Of a stretch of DNA of 64,000 nt, positions 24,022 through 34,544 are shown piece by piece (position 1 is the first letter of the stretch; every line of letters begins with the position of its first letter). This DNA comes from Jannaschia rubra. Lineage in GTDB: Bacteria > Pseudomonadota > Alphaproteobacteria > Rhodobacterales > Rhodobacteraceae. Made by a program: the position numbers and the translations under genes. Under the pieces are notes generated by a model. That model searched no databases. It had not been told where the DNA came from and saw only the letters and a list, made by a program, of their open reading frames with translations. Location of the stretch: contig NZ_CXPG01000014.1 of assembly GCF_001403735.1 (NCBI RefSeq), forward strand, positions 258,001 through 322,000, given 5' to 3'.

Positions 24022-24047
24022 CGCCCCCGGTCGTCAGATCGGGGGCG
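24022..24047. terminator. hairpin between convergent G8-RTX and GT2 genes
   Basis: Eight-base arms CGCCCCCG and CGGGGGCG enclose a 10-base loop, 8 bases after the G8 gene stop. A short T-run follows in the plus sense. The stop codon of the convergent glycosyltransferase sits in the loop, so the element could serve both genes. Confidence 0.5.
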
Positions 24048-25233
24048 ACCCTTTCAGAAAGGCCGCGGCAGGCAACTCGTCGCGTTCGACCATCGCGGAC
24101 GGAGCCTTGCCTTCACCGCTCGGCCGCGTCAGCGCCGTCATCAACCGGCAGATTGCCAAGGCCTGCAACCAGCGGTGCGCCATGAGGGCCTCTCTCAGAC
24201 GCCAGCGCAGCCCCATACGCAGGCTGGCGGCGATGCCCGCACCGGCCGCGCTTCGTCCGGCCAACCCGGCCAGCCCACGACGGGTTTCTAGGCTCATCGC
24301 CTCCGCGATGCCGTGCTTTCCCGCCATCGCGCGACGGCAAATAGCGCGCTCGACCCCGCTCGGCGCCATGTCGGGCAGGATTTCGGCGGCGGCCATGAAA
24401 TCCGCGAGCGCGGCCGGCCAGTCCGTTCGCCGGGCATAGACGCACCCTCGCTGCAGAAGGGCTGCGCGCCGCACCAGGGACGGATCGTCGCCGTCGAACA
24501 TGGCCTCGTAGAACGACAGGGGGATACGATTGCGGAACGACGCGAAGATCTCGCGATCGACCGCCTTCCACACCGCGTCCGACTGATCGGCCGCGTGGCG
24601 CGCGGCGGCGGGCCCGCGGTCGCCGTCGTGTTTGCGCTGCAAGAACAGCGGCGCTTCGGTCACGACGATGGGGGCCGCCACGCCCAGCCGGACCACCATG
24701 TCGTAATCGATCGACCGGCGCAGATCCTCGCGGAAGGGTCCGACGCGATCATAGACCTCACGCCGGACCATCATCGCATTCTGAAACAGGAAGATGTCCT
24801 CGAGCAGGTGCCGGACCGGCGCGCCGCTCGACAGGTCCGGCCAGTAGCCCGGACCCTGCTCGATCCCCCCCTCACGGAACCGCCGGTAGGAGCCGCCGGC
24901 CGCGCCCGCGTCGGGATTGCGGTCGAGCATCCCGGCCAGCGTCGCCGCGGCTTCGGGCAGGGCAATGTCGTCATCGTCGCAGATCCAGATATAATCACCC
25001 CGCGCTTCGGCTATTGCTGCGTTCAAGGCGCGAGACTTGCCTCCATTTTCGGATGTGAAGACGCGCAAACCCTTGCCGGACTGCCGGAGGACCGATAGCG
25101 TTTCATCCGTCGAACCATCGTTCCAGACGATCGTTTCATCGACAGGTCGTGTCTGTCGGTTCAGTCCTTCGATGGTCTGACGCAGGAAGCCAGCGCGGTT
25201 GTAGGTGGGGATGATCGCCGTAATTAAGGGCAT
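24034..25233 (-). CDS. GT2 family glycosyltransferase
   Basis: The 399-residue protein starts MPLITAIIPTYNRAGFL at the ATG at 25233. The frame continues upstream only through antisense of exoF. GT-A motifs are WNDGSTDETL, NGGKSRALNAAI and the metal site ICDDDDIALP; the DDDD run is a strong acidic cluster. A YDMVVR block lies in the acceptor half. The last 150 residues are helix-rich and basic, longer than a minimal GT2. Its start is only 6 bases from the divergent exoF start, so each promoter must lie inside the other gene. Confidence 0.83.
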   Translation of the reverse strand: MPLITAIIPTYNRAGFLRQTIEGLNRQTRPVDETIVWNDGSTDETLSVLRQSGKGLRVFTSENGGKSRALNAAIAEARGDYIWICDDDDIALPEAAATLAGMLDRNPDAGAAGGSYRRFREGGIEQGPGYWPDLSSGAPVRHLLEDIFLFQNAMMVRREVYDRVGPFREDLRRSIDYDMVVRLGVAAPIVVTEAPLFLQRKHDGDRGPAAARHAADQSDAVWKAVDREIFASFRNRIPLSFYEAMFDGDDPSLVRRAALLQRGCVYARRTDWPAALADFMAAAEILPDMAPSGVERAICRRAMAGKHGIAEAMSLETRRGLAGLAGRSAAGAGIAASLRMGLRWRLREALMAHRWLQALAICRLMTALTRPSGEGKAPSAMVERDELPAAAFLKGSPPI

Positions 25234-25239
25234 TTCCTG

Positions 25240-26508
25240 ATGCACTCCGCCTTCGGCCCAAAGCCTTCTACTCCGTTCCACGTCTGGCGCCGCGTCGCAA
25301 TCGCTGTCGGCATCGCGCTGCTGACGGTTCTGTCCGCCCTGCCCGGTCGCGCGCAGGACGGAGGCTACGTCCTCGGCGCCGGCGACACGCTGGACATCCG
25401 GGTCCTGGCCTGGAACTCGCTCGACCTCGAATTCGAACTTTACGACGGATTGGGCGGCACGTTCCGTATCGACGAGGACGGCAGCGTGGTGTTGCCGCTT
25501 CTGGGATCGGTCTCGGCCGGCGGGATGGGCATCGCGGCGCTGTCCGACCAGATCGGAAAGCGATATCAGCGTCGTCTGGGCTTGGCCGAAACGCCGAGTG
25601 CGTCGATTGAGGTCTCCGAATACCGACCGGTCTTCGTCCTGGGCGACGTGGCCCGGCCCGGACGCTACGAATACGAACCAGGCCTGACGGCAACGGGGGC
25701 GATGGCATTGGCAGGGGGCCTTTATCGCCCCGAGGACGGCGGTGGCTTCGGCGAGGCGATCCGCGCGACCGGCAGGCTCGACGAATTGTCCGGCGACCTG
25801 ACCCGGGAGCGAATGCGAACCGCCCGCCTGCGCGCCGAGGTCGACGGGGCGGAGGCCTTCGAGACGCCGGATCTGCCGCCCCATCCCGACGGCCCCGAAG
25901 CCGCACAAGCCCTCTACGAACATGAGGCGAGCCTGTTCGACGGCCGCCGGCAACAGGTGGACAGCGCGCTGGCCTCGATCGACGAGACGCGCGCGCTGCT
26001 CCGTACCGAGATCGCGGCTCTGGAGGAAAAGGGTGTCGGCATCGCCCGGCAACTCGACCTGGTGCGCGAATCGGTCGGCAACATGGAATCCCTGCGCGAA
26101 CGCGGACTGGCGCGATCGCCCACTCTGATCACACTGCAGCAGACGCTGATCGATCTGGAGGCGCGGGAACTCGACACCGAGACCGGCATCTTCCGCGCGC
26201 GACAGCAGTTGTCGGAACTCGACCGCGATGCCGGCGATCTGCGCGCGGGACGGCGGGTTCAGGTGCTTCAAGACCTGCAGACGTCCGAGGCAGAGATCGC
26301 CCGGCTGGAAAGCCGTCTGGAGACGACGGGCGAATATCTGACGGTCGCGCAGGCGCTGCTGGCTGCCTCCGCCTCGGAGGTGCGGGTCCGGCCCGAGTTC
26401 GTGATCCTGCGCGGTGCGGAGGCCCGCCGCATCGACGCCGACGGCACGACGCCGCTCGCCCCGCTCGACGTGCTGGAGGTCGAGACGACAGCGGTGGAAC
26501 CGGACTGA
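25240..26508 (+). CDS. exoF: ExoF-like polysaccharide export protein (periplasmic / outer membrane auxiliary)
   Basis: The 422-residue protein has a signal peptide (hydrophobic core AIAVGIALLTVLSAL, cleavage after GRAQ), a Poly_export domain (YVLGAGDTLDIRVLAW) and an SLBB-type segment (VFVLGDVARPGRYEY). A long Arg/Glu/Leu-rich coiled-coil region (about 210-375) then precedes a C-terminal beta domain. The size and coiled-coil insert match the ExoF branch rather than short Wza. It works with ExoP and ExoQ in export and chain-length control. It is the first gene of a plus-strand run leading to exoP. Confidence 0.86.
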   Translation: MHSAFGPKPSTPFHVWRRVAIAVGIALLTVLSALPGRAQDGGYVLGAGDTLDIRVLAWNSLDLEFELYDGLGGTFRIDEDGSVVLPLLGSVSAGGMGIAALSDQIGKRYQRRLGLAETPSASIEVSEYRPVFVLGDVARPGRYEYEPGLTATGAMALAGGLYRPEDGGGFGEAIRATGRLDELSGDLTRERMRTARLRAEVDGAEAFETPDLPPHPDGPEAAQALYEHEASLFDGRRQQVDSALASIDETRALLRTEIAALEEKGVGIARQLDLVRESVGNMESLRERGLARSPTLITLQQTLIDLEARELDTETGIFRARQQLSELDRDAGDLRAGRRVQVLQDLQTSEAEIARLESRLETTGEYLTVAQALLAASASEVRVRPEFVILRGAEARRIDADGTTPLAPLDVLEVETTAVEPD

Positions 26509-26635
26509 GAGGGTCGGGAACATCACAAGAAATCCGTGCCGACGTAGCGTGACCTGTGCTATTCGTAAGAAACGATCGTCCGCCCGCCCGGGCCGCACCC
26601 CCGAACGGAGACCGACGCCAGATGGTCCGATTACC

Positions 26636-27537
<902 letters not shown>

Positions 27538-27541
<4 letters not shown>

Positions 27542-28563
27542 CCAATCAGGACCGCACCGTCAGGCAATCCGCGCCCGCCGAGATGCTGTCCGTGGTGGTT
27601 GCCACGGATGCCTCGGGTGGCGTCGATACGATGCTGGCCGCCTGTCGTCCGGCACTCGACGCGATGGGCCCGTCACACGAGGTCGTCGCCATCGTCGACG
27701 GCAGGCATGCGGATCAGGTCGCGGCGCTTCAACGACTGGCCCGCGACTGGCCTGCGCTCAAGGTCATCGGCCAGCGCCCCTGGGGGGGCGAGGACGCGGC
27801 GCTCGCCACGGCTATCCGCCGCACGCAGGGCGACCTGATCCTGATACTGCCCGGCTGGCTTCAGGTGAACCCGGACGACCTTCCCCTGTTGCTCCGGGGC
27901 CTGGGCGACGATGACATGGTGTCGGCCGTCCGCTCCGACCGCGCGGGCAGCGCATGGGAAAGCTTCCGCGGCGGACTGTTTGCCCGCATCCTGCGCCGTC
28001 TGTTCGGGGCCGCGCCGTCCGACCCGTTCTGCAGGGTCCGTCTCGTCCGCCGCGCCGCGCTCGACGACGTGGCGAGCTTCGGCGTCCGTCAGCACTTCCT
28101 GCCGGTCATCGCCGCGCAACGCGGCCATTCCACCTCCGAGGTTCCGGTGCGCCCGGCGACGGAGGCGAGCGACGAGGGCCGCTACGTCTTCAAGCCGCTG
28201 GGCCACCTGCGCGCGTTCTTCGATGCGCTGACGCTCTATGTGGTCCTGACGTTCCTGCGGCGACCTTTGCGTTTCTTCGGCGCCATCGGCCTGCCGATCT
28301 TCCTGCTGGGTACGCTCGCGACGTTGGTCCTGATGGCCCAGCGACTGTTCGGAGACACCGCCCTGGCCGACCGGCCGGCGCTGATCTTCGCGGTCCTGAT
28401 GGTCGTGCTGGGGATCCAGATCATCGCCATCGGCCTGGTCGGAGAGATCATCATCTTCGCCGGCGCCCGGCGGATGAAGCAGTACGAGGTGGCCGAAATC
28501 ATCACGACCGCGCCTCGCGTCGAGCCCGTCCCCTCCAGCATTGCGCAGGCCGGGGATGCCTGA
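27538..28563 (+). CDS. degenerate GT2-like protein with two C-terminal membrane helices
   Basis: The 341-residue protein has the same layout as the preceding DPM1-like enzyme: a GT2-like N-terminal domain and two TM helices (about 240-310). The catalytic motifs have changed. Where the neighbour has VDDGSRDDT, this has IVDGRHADQ, and where it has MDGDLQNDP this has LPGWLQVNP, so the DxD metal site is absent. It is probably a non-catalytic partner or regulator of the active enzyme, though a different chemistry is possible. It is coupled by four-base overlap upstream and an 8-base overlap with the SDR gene downstream, so it is under translation, not an obvious pseudogene. Confidence 0.75.
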
Positions 28564-29581
28564 TCCGGTCCGCCCCTTCCTCGTGACGGGTGCCGCCGGG
28601 TTCGTCGGCCGGCACCTGTTGGAGCATCTGAACGCCCGCGGCATCCCCGTGCGCGCCATGGTACGCCGCCCCGAACAGACCGCCGACCTGCAGGCGCTGA
28701 CGACCGACGTGGTCGTGGCAGACCTGGAACGCCCCGAGACGCTGCGCGAGGCTACGCGCGGCTGCGCCGGCGTCTATCATATCGCCGCCGTCTTCCGGCA
28801 GCAGGACGTGACCGACGAGACCTTCCGCGCGATCAACGCCGAAGGCGTCCGCCACATGCTGGACGCCGCCATTGCCGAAGGCGTGCCGCGTTTCGTCCAC
28901 TGTTCCACCAACGGCGTTCACAGTAATATCGACATCCCCCCCGCCGACGAGGACTATCCTTTCAACCCCGGCGATATCTATCAGGTGACCAAGGCCGAGG
29001 GCGAGAAGATCGCCATGGACTATTTCCGCGCGGGCCGCATCGACGGCGTGATCCTGCGGCCGACGATGATCTACGGTCCCGGCGACCGGCGAACCCTCAA
29101 GCTGTTCCGTATGATCGCGCGGCGGCGGTTCTTCTATGTCGGTCGGGGCGAGGCGCTGACGCATTGGGTCGACGTACGCGACCTGTCGCGGGCCTTCGAG
29201 CTGGCGATGGATGCGACCGACGTGACCGCGGAGGCATTCCTGATCGGCGGCCGCCGTTACATGACCCTGGCCGAGAACGCGCAGGAGATCGCGGCGCAGC
29301 TCGGCGTGCCGGAACCGCGCCTGCGCCTGCCCGTGGCGCCGATGATGGCGCTGGCCCATGCGACGGAAATCGTCTGTAAGCCCTTCGGGATCGAACCGCC
29401 CCTGTTCCGGCGGCGCGTTGCCTTCTTCGTCAAGAACAGGGCCTATGACATATCGAAGGCGCAACGTATCCTGGGATATGAACCGCAACAGGATTTTGCG
29501 GGCGAGGTGCGCGACATCATCGCCGACTACCGCCGGACCGGCGATCTGCCGCCCGCGCCCGCCGATTGGAAAGCCGCGTGA
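28556..29581 (+). CDS. NAD(P)-dependent epimerase/dehydratase (extended SDR)
   Basis: The 341-residue protein has the nucleotide-binding VTGAAGFVGRHLLEHL near its start, an active-site YQVTK, and ILRPTMIYGPGDRR further on, the normal extended SDR fold used for nucleotide-sugar epimerases, dehydratases and dihydroflavonol-reductase-like enzymes. It probably prepares a sugar nucleotide or lipid-linked sugar used by the adjacent DPM-like pair. I start it at the ATG at 28556; a TTG at 28541 is less likely. It stops directly against exoP, with no spacer between stop and ATG. Confidence 0.8.
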   Translation: MPDPVRPFLVTGAAGFVGRHLLEHLNARGIPVRAMVRRPEQTADLQALTTDVVVADLERPETLREATRGCAGVYHIAAVFRQQDVTDETFRAINAEGVRHMLDAAIAEGVPRFVHCSTNGVHSNIDIPPADEDYPFNPGDIYQVTKAEGEKIAMDYFRAGRIDGVILRPTMIYGPGDRRTLKLFRMIARRRFFYVGRGEALTHWVDVRDLSRAFELAMDATDVTAEAFLIGGRRYMTLAENAQEIAAQLGVPEPRLRLPVAPMMALAHATEIVCKPFGIEPPLFRRRVAFFVKNRAYDISKAQRILGYEPQQDFAGEVRDIIADYRRTGDLPPAPADWKAA

Positions 29582-31834
29582 ATGAATGACATCTCTACCG
29601 GGAACAGAACGATGATCCAGCCCGCCGGCGGCGAGACCGGGCCCGAGACGCGCAGCCAGGACGTCGTGCTCGACTTCGGGCGCATCCTGGCCATCATCCG
29701 CCGCAGCTGGTGGCTGATCGGCGGGCTGGGGCTCGCGGGCGCCATCGTCGCGGCCATCGCGGTGCTTCAGGTGACGCCGACCTATCAGTCGGGCGCCGAG
29801 CTTCTGTTGGGACAGAAGGCGCGGCTCGACGATGCGATGGGTGCCCTGTTCCAAGATCTGCGGCTCGACGATGCGGCAATCTCGGGCGAGGTGGCGATCA
29901 TCACTTCCGGGCGTCTGCTGTCGGAAGCGACGGAGCGTCTGGACCTTCAGTCCCACCCGGAGTTCAACCCCGACCTGCGCCCGCCCGAAGACGAACCGGG
30001 CCTACTGTCGCGCATTGCGGATGGGGCGGTGAATTTGCTCAAGCGCGCCATGGGCCTCGGCACCGGGGATGAGCCCGATGGGCTGACCGGACCCGGCGGA
30101 TCGCCCGTCCGCGACGCCGCCATGACCGGGAAGACCGCCCTGGGCGAACAGGCCGATTACGTCGATCAACTGCGCCAGGGGCTCAGCGTACGTCAGGTCG
30201 GACGCTCGAACCTCGTGTCGATCCATTACCTCTCGACAGACCGGATGCTGGCGGCGGCCGTGCCGAACGCCTTGATCGACATCTACCTCGAGGACCAGAT
30301 CGACCGCCGGTTCGCCGTGTTGAGCCGTGCGACGAGCGGTCTCGAGTCGCGGCTCAACACCATGCGCGACCGGGTGGAATCGTCGGAACGCGCGACCATC
30401 GACTACCGTACGCGGAACCTGTCGGACGGCTTCGGTAGCCGGGTCCAGCTCGACCAGCAGCTGTCGGACCTGTCGGTGAGGCTCAGCGCCGCCTCCGCCG
30501 AATACGCGGAGCTCGCCTCCGAGTTGCGGGGGCTGAACACGCTGATCGACGATCAGGGAGCCATCGCCACGGCAGGCCTGTTCGCCTCGCCGACCATCGA
30601 CACCCTCCGCGTCGAACTCTCGGACCTGCGCCGCCGCGAGGACCGCCTGCGCGAGCAGTTCGGCAGCGACATCCCCCAGCTTGCCGACACCGTCCGCGAG
30701 ATCGAGCGGCTGGAAGCCGCCCTGTCGGAAGAAGTGCTGACCCTGCGCGACGACAAGGCCAAGCTGGTCGACATCGCCGGTGCGCGGCGTCAGGCGCTGG
30801 CCAACGAGCTTTCGGAACTGGAGCAGCGCGCCATCGCCCTCGCTGACCGCGAGGTGCGCCTGGCCCAGCTGGAGCGGGAGCAGAGCGCGGCGCAGCTGGT
30901 CTACGAGACCTTCCTCGACCGCTTCAACCAGACCCGCGACGTGGGCGACCTGCAGGAAAGCGACGCGCAGGTCATCGACTACGCCAGTCCGCCCCCTGCG
31001 CCCGTGGCGCCCAACAAGAAGCTCGCGGTGGCCCTCGGCGGCTTCGCCGGCGCGTTCCTCGGCCTTGCTCTGGCCTTCGGACATGCGGTGGTCGACACGC
31101 GGCTTCGCACGCTCGACGGGGTGCAGCGGCTCATGCGCGGGGCGGACACCATCCTGATGCCGCGGGTGTCGTCCTTCTGGCGGCGCGGCGACCCGCTGCA
31201 CACGGCGCTGCGCAACCCGCAGTCCGCCGTGGCCGAGAGCCTTCGGACGCTGCGAAGTTCGCTCATGATGGCAGCACCGGCGTCCGGCGGTTTCGTCGTG
31301 ACCTTCGTGTCGACGCGGCCCGGTGCGGGCAAGACCACCACGGCGGTCAACCTCGGGCGGCTGTTCGCCAAGATGGGCAAATCCTGCGTTCTCGTCGACG
31401 CCGACCAGCGGCGCGGCAATATCGCGGCTCTGCTCAAGCTGCCGCTCGATCCCGACCTCATCGACGTGATCGAGGGGGAGGCGACGCTGGACGAAGCGCT
31501 ACACGAAGACAGCCAGACGGGGATGCACATCCTGACCACCCGTCTCGACGCACCGGATCCGGCAGGCATCCTGTTGTCACGCAAGATGACCGACCTGATC
31601 GGGACCCTGAAGCAGCGCTTCGACGTCGTGATCGTCGATACCGCTCCGCTGCTGCCGGTGGCCGATGCCCTGCCGGTCGTGCGGCTGGCCGACCAGGTGG
31701 TGATGATGGTCCCCTACGGCAGCAAAGCCGACGACGTGGCGACGGGCCGCAGGATGCTGGACCGCGCGGGCCGGCCGCCGAGCTGCGCCGTCATGTCCTT
31801 CGCTCCGGCCAACACGATCTCGAGCTACTACTGA
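29582..31834 (+). CDS. exoP: ExoP-like Wzc-family co-polymerase / tyrosine kinase
   Basis: The 750-residue protein has a Wzz domain with a helix at about 40-62, a long periplasmic coiled coil (about 240-450), a second helix at about 476-496, and a cytosolic BY-kinase domain. The kinase has Walker A PGAGKTTT (Lys584), Walker A' VLVDADQRRG and Walker B VVIVDTAP. The C-terminus ends in only SSYY rather than a long tyrosine cluster. It sets polymer length and couples polymerisation to export with ExoF and ExoQ. An alternative start is the ATG at 29612, with a slightly better ribosome site. Confidence 0.87.
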   Translation: MNDISTGNRTMIQPAGGETGPETRSQDVVLDFGRILAIIRRSWWLIGGLGLAGAIVAAIAVLQVTPTYQSGAELLLGQKARLDDAMGALFQDLRLDDAAISGEVAIITSGRLLSEATERLDLQSHPEFNPDLRPPEDEPGLLSRIADGAVNLLKRAMGLGTGDEPDGLTGPGGSPVRDAAMTGKTALGEQADYVDQLRQGLSVRQVGRSNLVSIHYLSTDRMLAAAVPNALIDIYLEDQIDRRFAVLSRATSGLESRLNTMRDRVESSERATIDYRTRNLSDGFGSRVQLDQQLSDLSVRLSAASAEYAELASELRGLNTLIDDQGAIATAGLFASPTIDTLRVELSDLRRREDRLREQFGSDIPQLADTVREIERLEAALSEEVLTLRDDKAKLVDIAGARRQALANELSELEQRAIALADREVRLAQLEREQSAAQLVYETFLDRFNQTRDVGDLQESDAQVIDYASPPPAPVAPNKKLAVALGGFAGAFLGLALAFGHAVVDTRLRTLDGVQRLMRGADTILMPRVSSFWRRGDPLHTALRNPQSAVAESLRTLRSSLMMAAPASGGFVVTFVSTRPGAGKTTTAVNLGRLFAKMGKSCVLVDADQRRGNIAALLKLPLDPDLIDVIEGEATLDEALHEDSQTGMHILTTRLDAPDPAGILLSRKMTDLIGTLKQRFDVVIVDTAPLLPVADALPVVRLADQVVMMVPYGSKADDVATGRRMLDRAGRPPSCAVMSFAPANTISSYY

Positions 31835-31897
31835 GGGTGTGCCGCGCGGGCCTCCTCGGCTTCGAAACAAGGAGACGACCGCCCCGGGAGACACCCC

Positions 31898-32587
31898 ATG
31901 AGCCTGGCCACGAACATCGCGGGGGGTCTGCTGGCGCTGGCCCCCGCCGGCCTCCGCACCCGCCTGAAGGAGGAGGCCGAGCTGCATTACTGGCGACGTG
32001 TCCTGCGGAAATCGGGCGGCACATTCTACAATGGGCACTTCCGGTCGCGCTTCACCGACCTGTTCGACCTGTCGATGGATCATTTCGCAGGCAAGCGGAT
32101 GCTGGATCTGGGGTGCGGGCCGCTGGGCAGTCTCGAATGGGCCGATATGGCAGCGGACCGTGTGGGCGTCGATCCCCTCGCCGATCGCTATGTGGCGCTG
32201 AATGGGGGCACTCAGGCAATGCGCTATGTCCGGTCGGGTTGCGAAACTCTGCCCTTCGGCCACGCGGCTTTCCATGTGGTGTCGATGTTCAACGCGCTCG
32301 ACCATGTGGAGGATGTGGAGGCTTCGGTCGCCGAGATGCAGCGCGTGCTTGCGCCCGGCGGGGATCTTCTGCTGATCGTCGAGATCGACCATCCGGCCAC
32401 CGTGACCGAGCCGCATCGCCTGCGCGAGGATCTACTCCGCACCTTCAACCGCTGCCTGGTCAGGGACAGCCGCGTCTTCGCCATCCGCGACGACCACGAC
32501 GTCTATCGCAGCCTGCGCGACGCCCGGCCCCGGAGGCGCGCGGGCGACCCGGCCATCCTGTGCGCGCGGCTGCAACGGCAGGCCTGA
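31898..32587 (+). CDS. class I SAM-dependent methyltransferase
   Basis: The 229-residue protein has motif I MLDLGCGPLGSLEW, an acidic residue at the end of strand 2 (VGVDPLA), and a post-motif block VSMFNALDHVEDVEA and VLAPGGDLLL, all typical of Methyltransf_11 enzymes. It follows exoP by 63 bases on the same strand and probably methylates a sugar or polysaccharide precursor. It ends 3 bases from the convergent exoM-like gene. Confidence 0.8.
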   Translation: MSLATNIAGGLLALAPAGLRTRLKEEAELHYWRRVLRKSGGTFYNGHFRSRFTDLFDLSMDHFAGKRMLDLGCGPLGSLEWADMAADRVGVDPLADRYVALNGGTQAMRYVRSGCETLPFGHAAFHVVSMFNALDHVEDVEASVAEMQRVLAPGGDLLLIVEIDHPATVTEPHRLREDLLRTFNRCLVRDSRVFAIRDDHDVYRSLRDARPRRRAGDPAILCARLQRQA

Positions 32588-32590
32588 CCG

Positions 32591-33475
32591 TCAGTCGCCG
32601 CCATAGATCGCCGGTTGCCGCATGCGCAGACAGCCTGCGACCACGCCGACATGCAACGCGCCGCGCAGGAGCCAGGCCGTCCGGCGGGGCACCGACCAAG
32701 CCGTCACCGCCGCAGCCCCGCCGCAGATCAGCGCCTTGCCTACGGCCGCCGTCGCCAGTCCGGCCCGGCCTGTGCGCCCCGTGACCGAGGCCGCATAGCT
32801 CTGCCCGGATCGGAACCGGCGCCGGGCCAGCCAGCCGAGCGACAGGCGGGCCGGGGGCACGGCTTCGTGTACTTCGGCCGCCTCGCAGATCTCGAACCGG
32901 GCACCGGCGCGGTGCAGATCGAAGAAGAAGGCCGTGTCCTCGCCGCCCGACGTCCCGCGACCCAGGTCGAACCGCTGGGCCGTCCAAGGCGTGTTGCCCC
33001 ACCGCAAAAGGGCGTTGCAGGTATGCCCCGTCCGCACCACGCCGCCCCGGCGTTCCGGGCGGTTCGAGTGCAGGTCGCGCAGGCGCATCCATTCCGGCGC
33101 CTCCGGGCCGTAGCGGGCGACGGCAGGGCCGAAAACGGCGTCGGCGCCCGTCTGCCGCGCGCAGGCGAGGAGGCACGAGAGCCAACCGGCGGGCGCGATT
33201 TCATCGTCGTCGATGAAGGCGATCCAGTCGGCATCGCCCGCCGCCTCCAGCCCTGCGTTCCGTGCGATGGAGATGTTGCGCGCCGGCGCATGGACGTAAG
33301 TGACGGCAGTGCCGGCGTCTTCGACCGCCGCACGACCCGACGGCGTGTCGTCGTTGTCCGCCACCACGATCCGCATTTCCACCCCATCGGGCAACGACTG
33401 CGCGGCGAGCGACCGCAGGGTGACGGTCACCTCCGGGCGGCGGAAGGTGCACATGACGATGGCGATCCGGGTCAT
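32591..33475 (-). CDS. exoM: ExoM-like GT2 glycosyltransferase
   Basis: The 294-residue protein starts MTRIAIVMCTFRRPEVT at the ATG at 33475, a close match to the opening of ExoM (beta-1,4-glucosyltransferase of succinoglycan). It has VADNDDTPSG, ARNISIARNAGLEAA and the metal site FIDDDEIAP, and then GGEDTAFFFDLHRAG in the acceptor region. A four-base overlap couples it to exoA, the same pairing as in rhizobial exo clusters. The specific sugar is inferred from homology. Confidence 0.8.
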   Translation of the reverse strand: MTRIAIVMCTFRRPEVTVTLRSLAAQSLPDGVEMRIVVADNDDTPSGRAAVEDAGTAVTYVHAPARNISIARNAGLEAAGDADWIAFIDDDEIAPAGWLSCLLACARQTGADAVFGPAVARYGPEAPEWMRLRDLHSNRPERRGGVVRTGHTCNALLRWGNTPWTAQRFDLGRGTSGGEDTAFFFDLHRAGARFEICEAAEVHEAVPPARLSLGWLARRRFRSGQSYAASVTGRTGRAGLATAAVGKALICGGAAAVTAWSVPRRTAWLLRGALHVGVVAGCLRMRQPAIYGGD

Positions 33476-34476
33476 CGCCGCGCCGCCATCTGCCGCAGGA
33501 AACCCGCGCCCCAGGCGTTGTGCATGATCCCGAGCACAGGCCCCGCCCAAAGTCCGCAAGGTCCCCGAAGCGCCACCGCCCCCGCGCAGGAGATACCCGC
33601 CAGCAACAGCAGGTAGAGACCCGGCAGGATCAGGGCCCAGGGCCAGAAGGGCGCGATCAGCAGACATGCCGCCAGCACGATCAGGTTCAGCACCGGGATG
33701 AGCTGGCGCGCGCGCGGTCGCATGCCGTGCTTGCGGATCGTCCGCGCCCGCCCGCGACCATAGCGCCAATACTGCGACCAGAGCGCCCCCGCCGTCGGCC
33801 GGACCACGTAGTCGGTCCGCAAGCCGGCATCGAGCCAGACCCGCCCCCCCGCCAGACCCAGACGGTGATCGTATTCGGCATCCTCATTGTGGCTGAAAGT
33901 CGCATCGTAGCCGCCGATCCGGCGGAACCAGTCCAGCCGGAACCCGGCGTGATGCCCGTGATCGACCCAGCGCGACCTGCGTCCGCCGCGGTGGGCCGAT
34001 CCGCCGGAACCGAGCGGCGTGTCCACGACCCAGGCGCTCGCCCGCTGGAAACACCCCTGCCCCGTCGCGTCGAGGACGCCCGCCACCGAGGCCGCCTCCG
34101 GCCGCGCGGCCAGCGCCTGCGCAACCTGACGGACGTAGCCGGCCGGATAGACCGCATGGGCGTCGCAGCGCACGAGATACCGCCTTCGGTCGCCCGCCCG
34201 GTCCACGGCGGCGTTGATCCCGGCCGATTGCAGGCGGCCCGGATTGTCGATGAGGCGGACACTTGGATGCGTGCGGGCCAGATCGGCGACGATGTCCCGG
34301 GTGGCATCCGTGCTGCCACCGTCGGCCACGACGATGGCGACGCCGGCCATGAACGCGCCATCCCCGATGAGCGACGCGAGACAGGCGCGGATGTGCGCGG
34401 CCTCGTTCAAGGTGGGGACGACCACCAGAACGTCGTCGGGCGAGATGTCCGGGTCGATTGTCGAAGGGGATGTCAT
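33472..34476 (-). CDS. exoA: ExoA-like GT2 glycosyltransferase (membrane-anchored)
   Basis: The 334-residue protein has VVVPTLNEAAHI, ADGGSTDATRDIVADLA, LVRCDAHAVYP (metal site in the D-A-H form typical of ExoA) and SHNEDAEYDHRL, and then two or three C-terminal membrane helices. This is the ExoA layout, a beta-1,3-glucosyltransferase that extends the lipid-linked galactose in succinoglycan synthesis. I start it at the ATG at 34476; a TTG at 34497 is also in frame. It is the first gene of an exoA-exoM unit. Confidence 0.85.
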   Translation of the reverse strand: MTSPSTIDPDISPDDVLVVVPTLNEAAHIRACLASLIGDGAFMAGVAIVVADGGSTDATRDIVADLARTHPSVRLIDNPGRLQSAGINAAVDRAGDRRRYLVRCDAHAVYPAGYVRQVAQALAARPEAASVAGVLDATGQGCFQRASAWVVDTPLGSGGSAHRGGRRSRWVDHGHHAGFRLDWFRRIGGYDATFSHNEDAEYDHRLGLAGGRVWLDAGLRTDYVVRPTAGALWSQYWRYGRGRARTIRKHGMRPRARQLIPVLNLIVLAACLLIAPFWPWALILPGLYLLLLAGISCAGAVALRGPCGLWAGPVLGIMHNAWGAGFLRQMAARR

Positions 34477-34544
34477 CGGCCTGCCGGTCTGCTGCAAGAC
34501 GGCAGACTAGCGGTAGAGGTGGGGGGCGCCAAGCGTTCGCGCGC

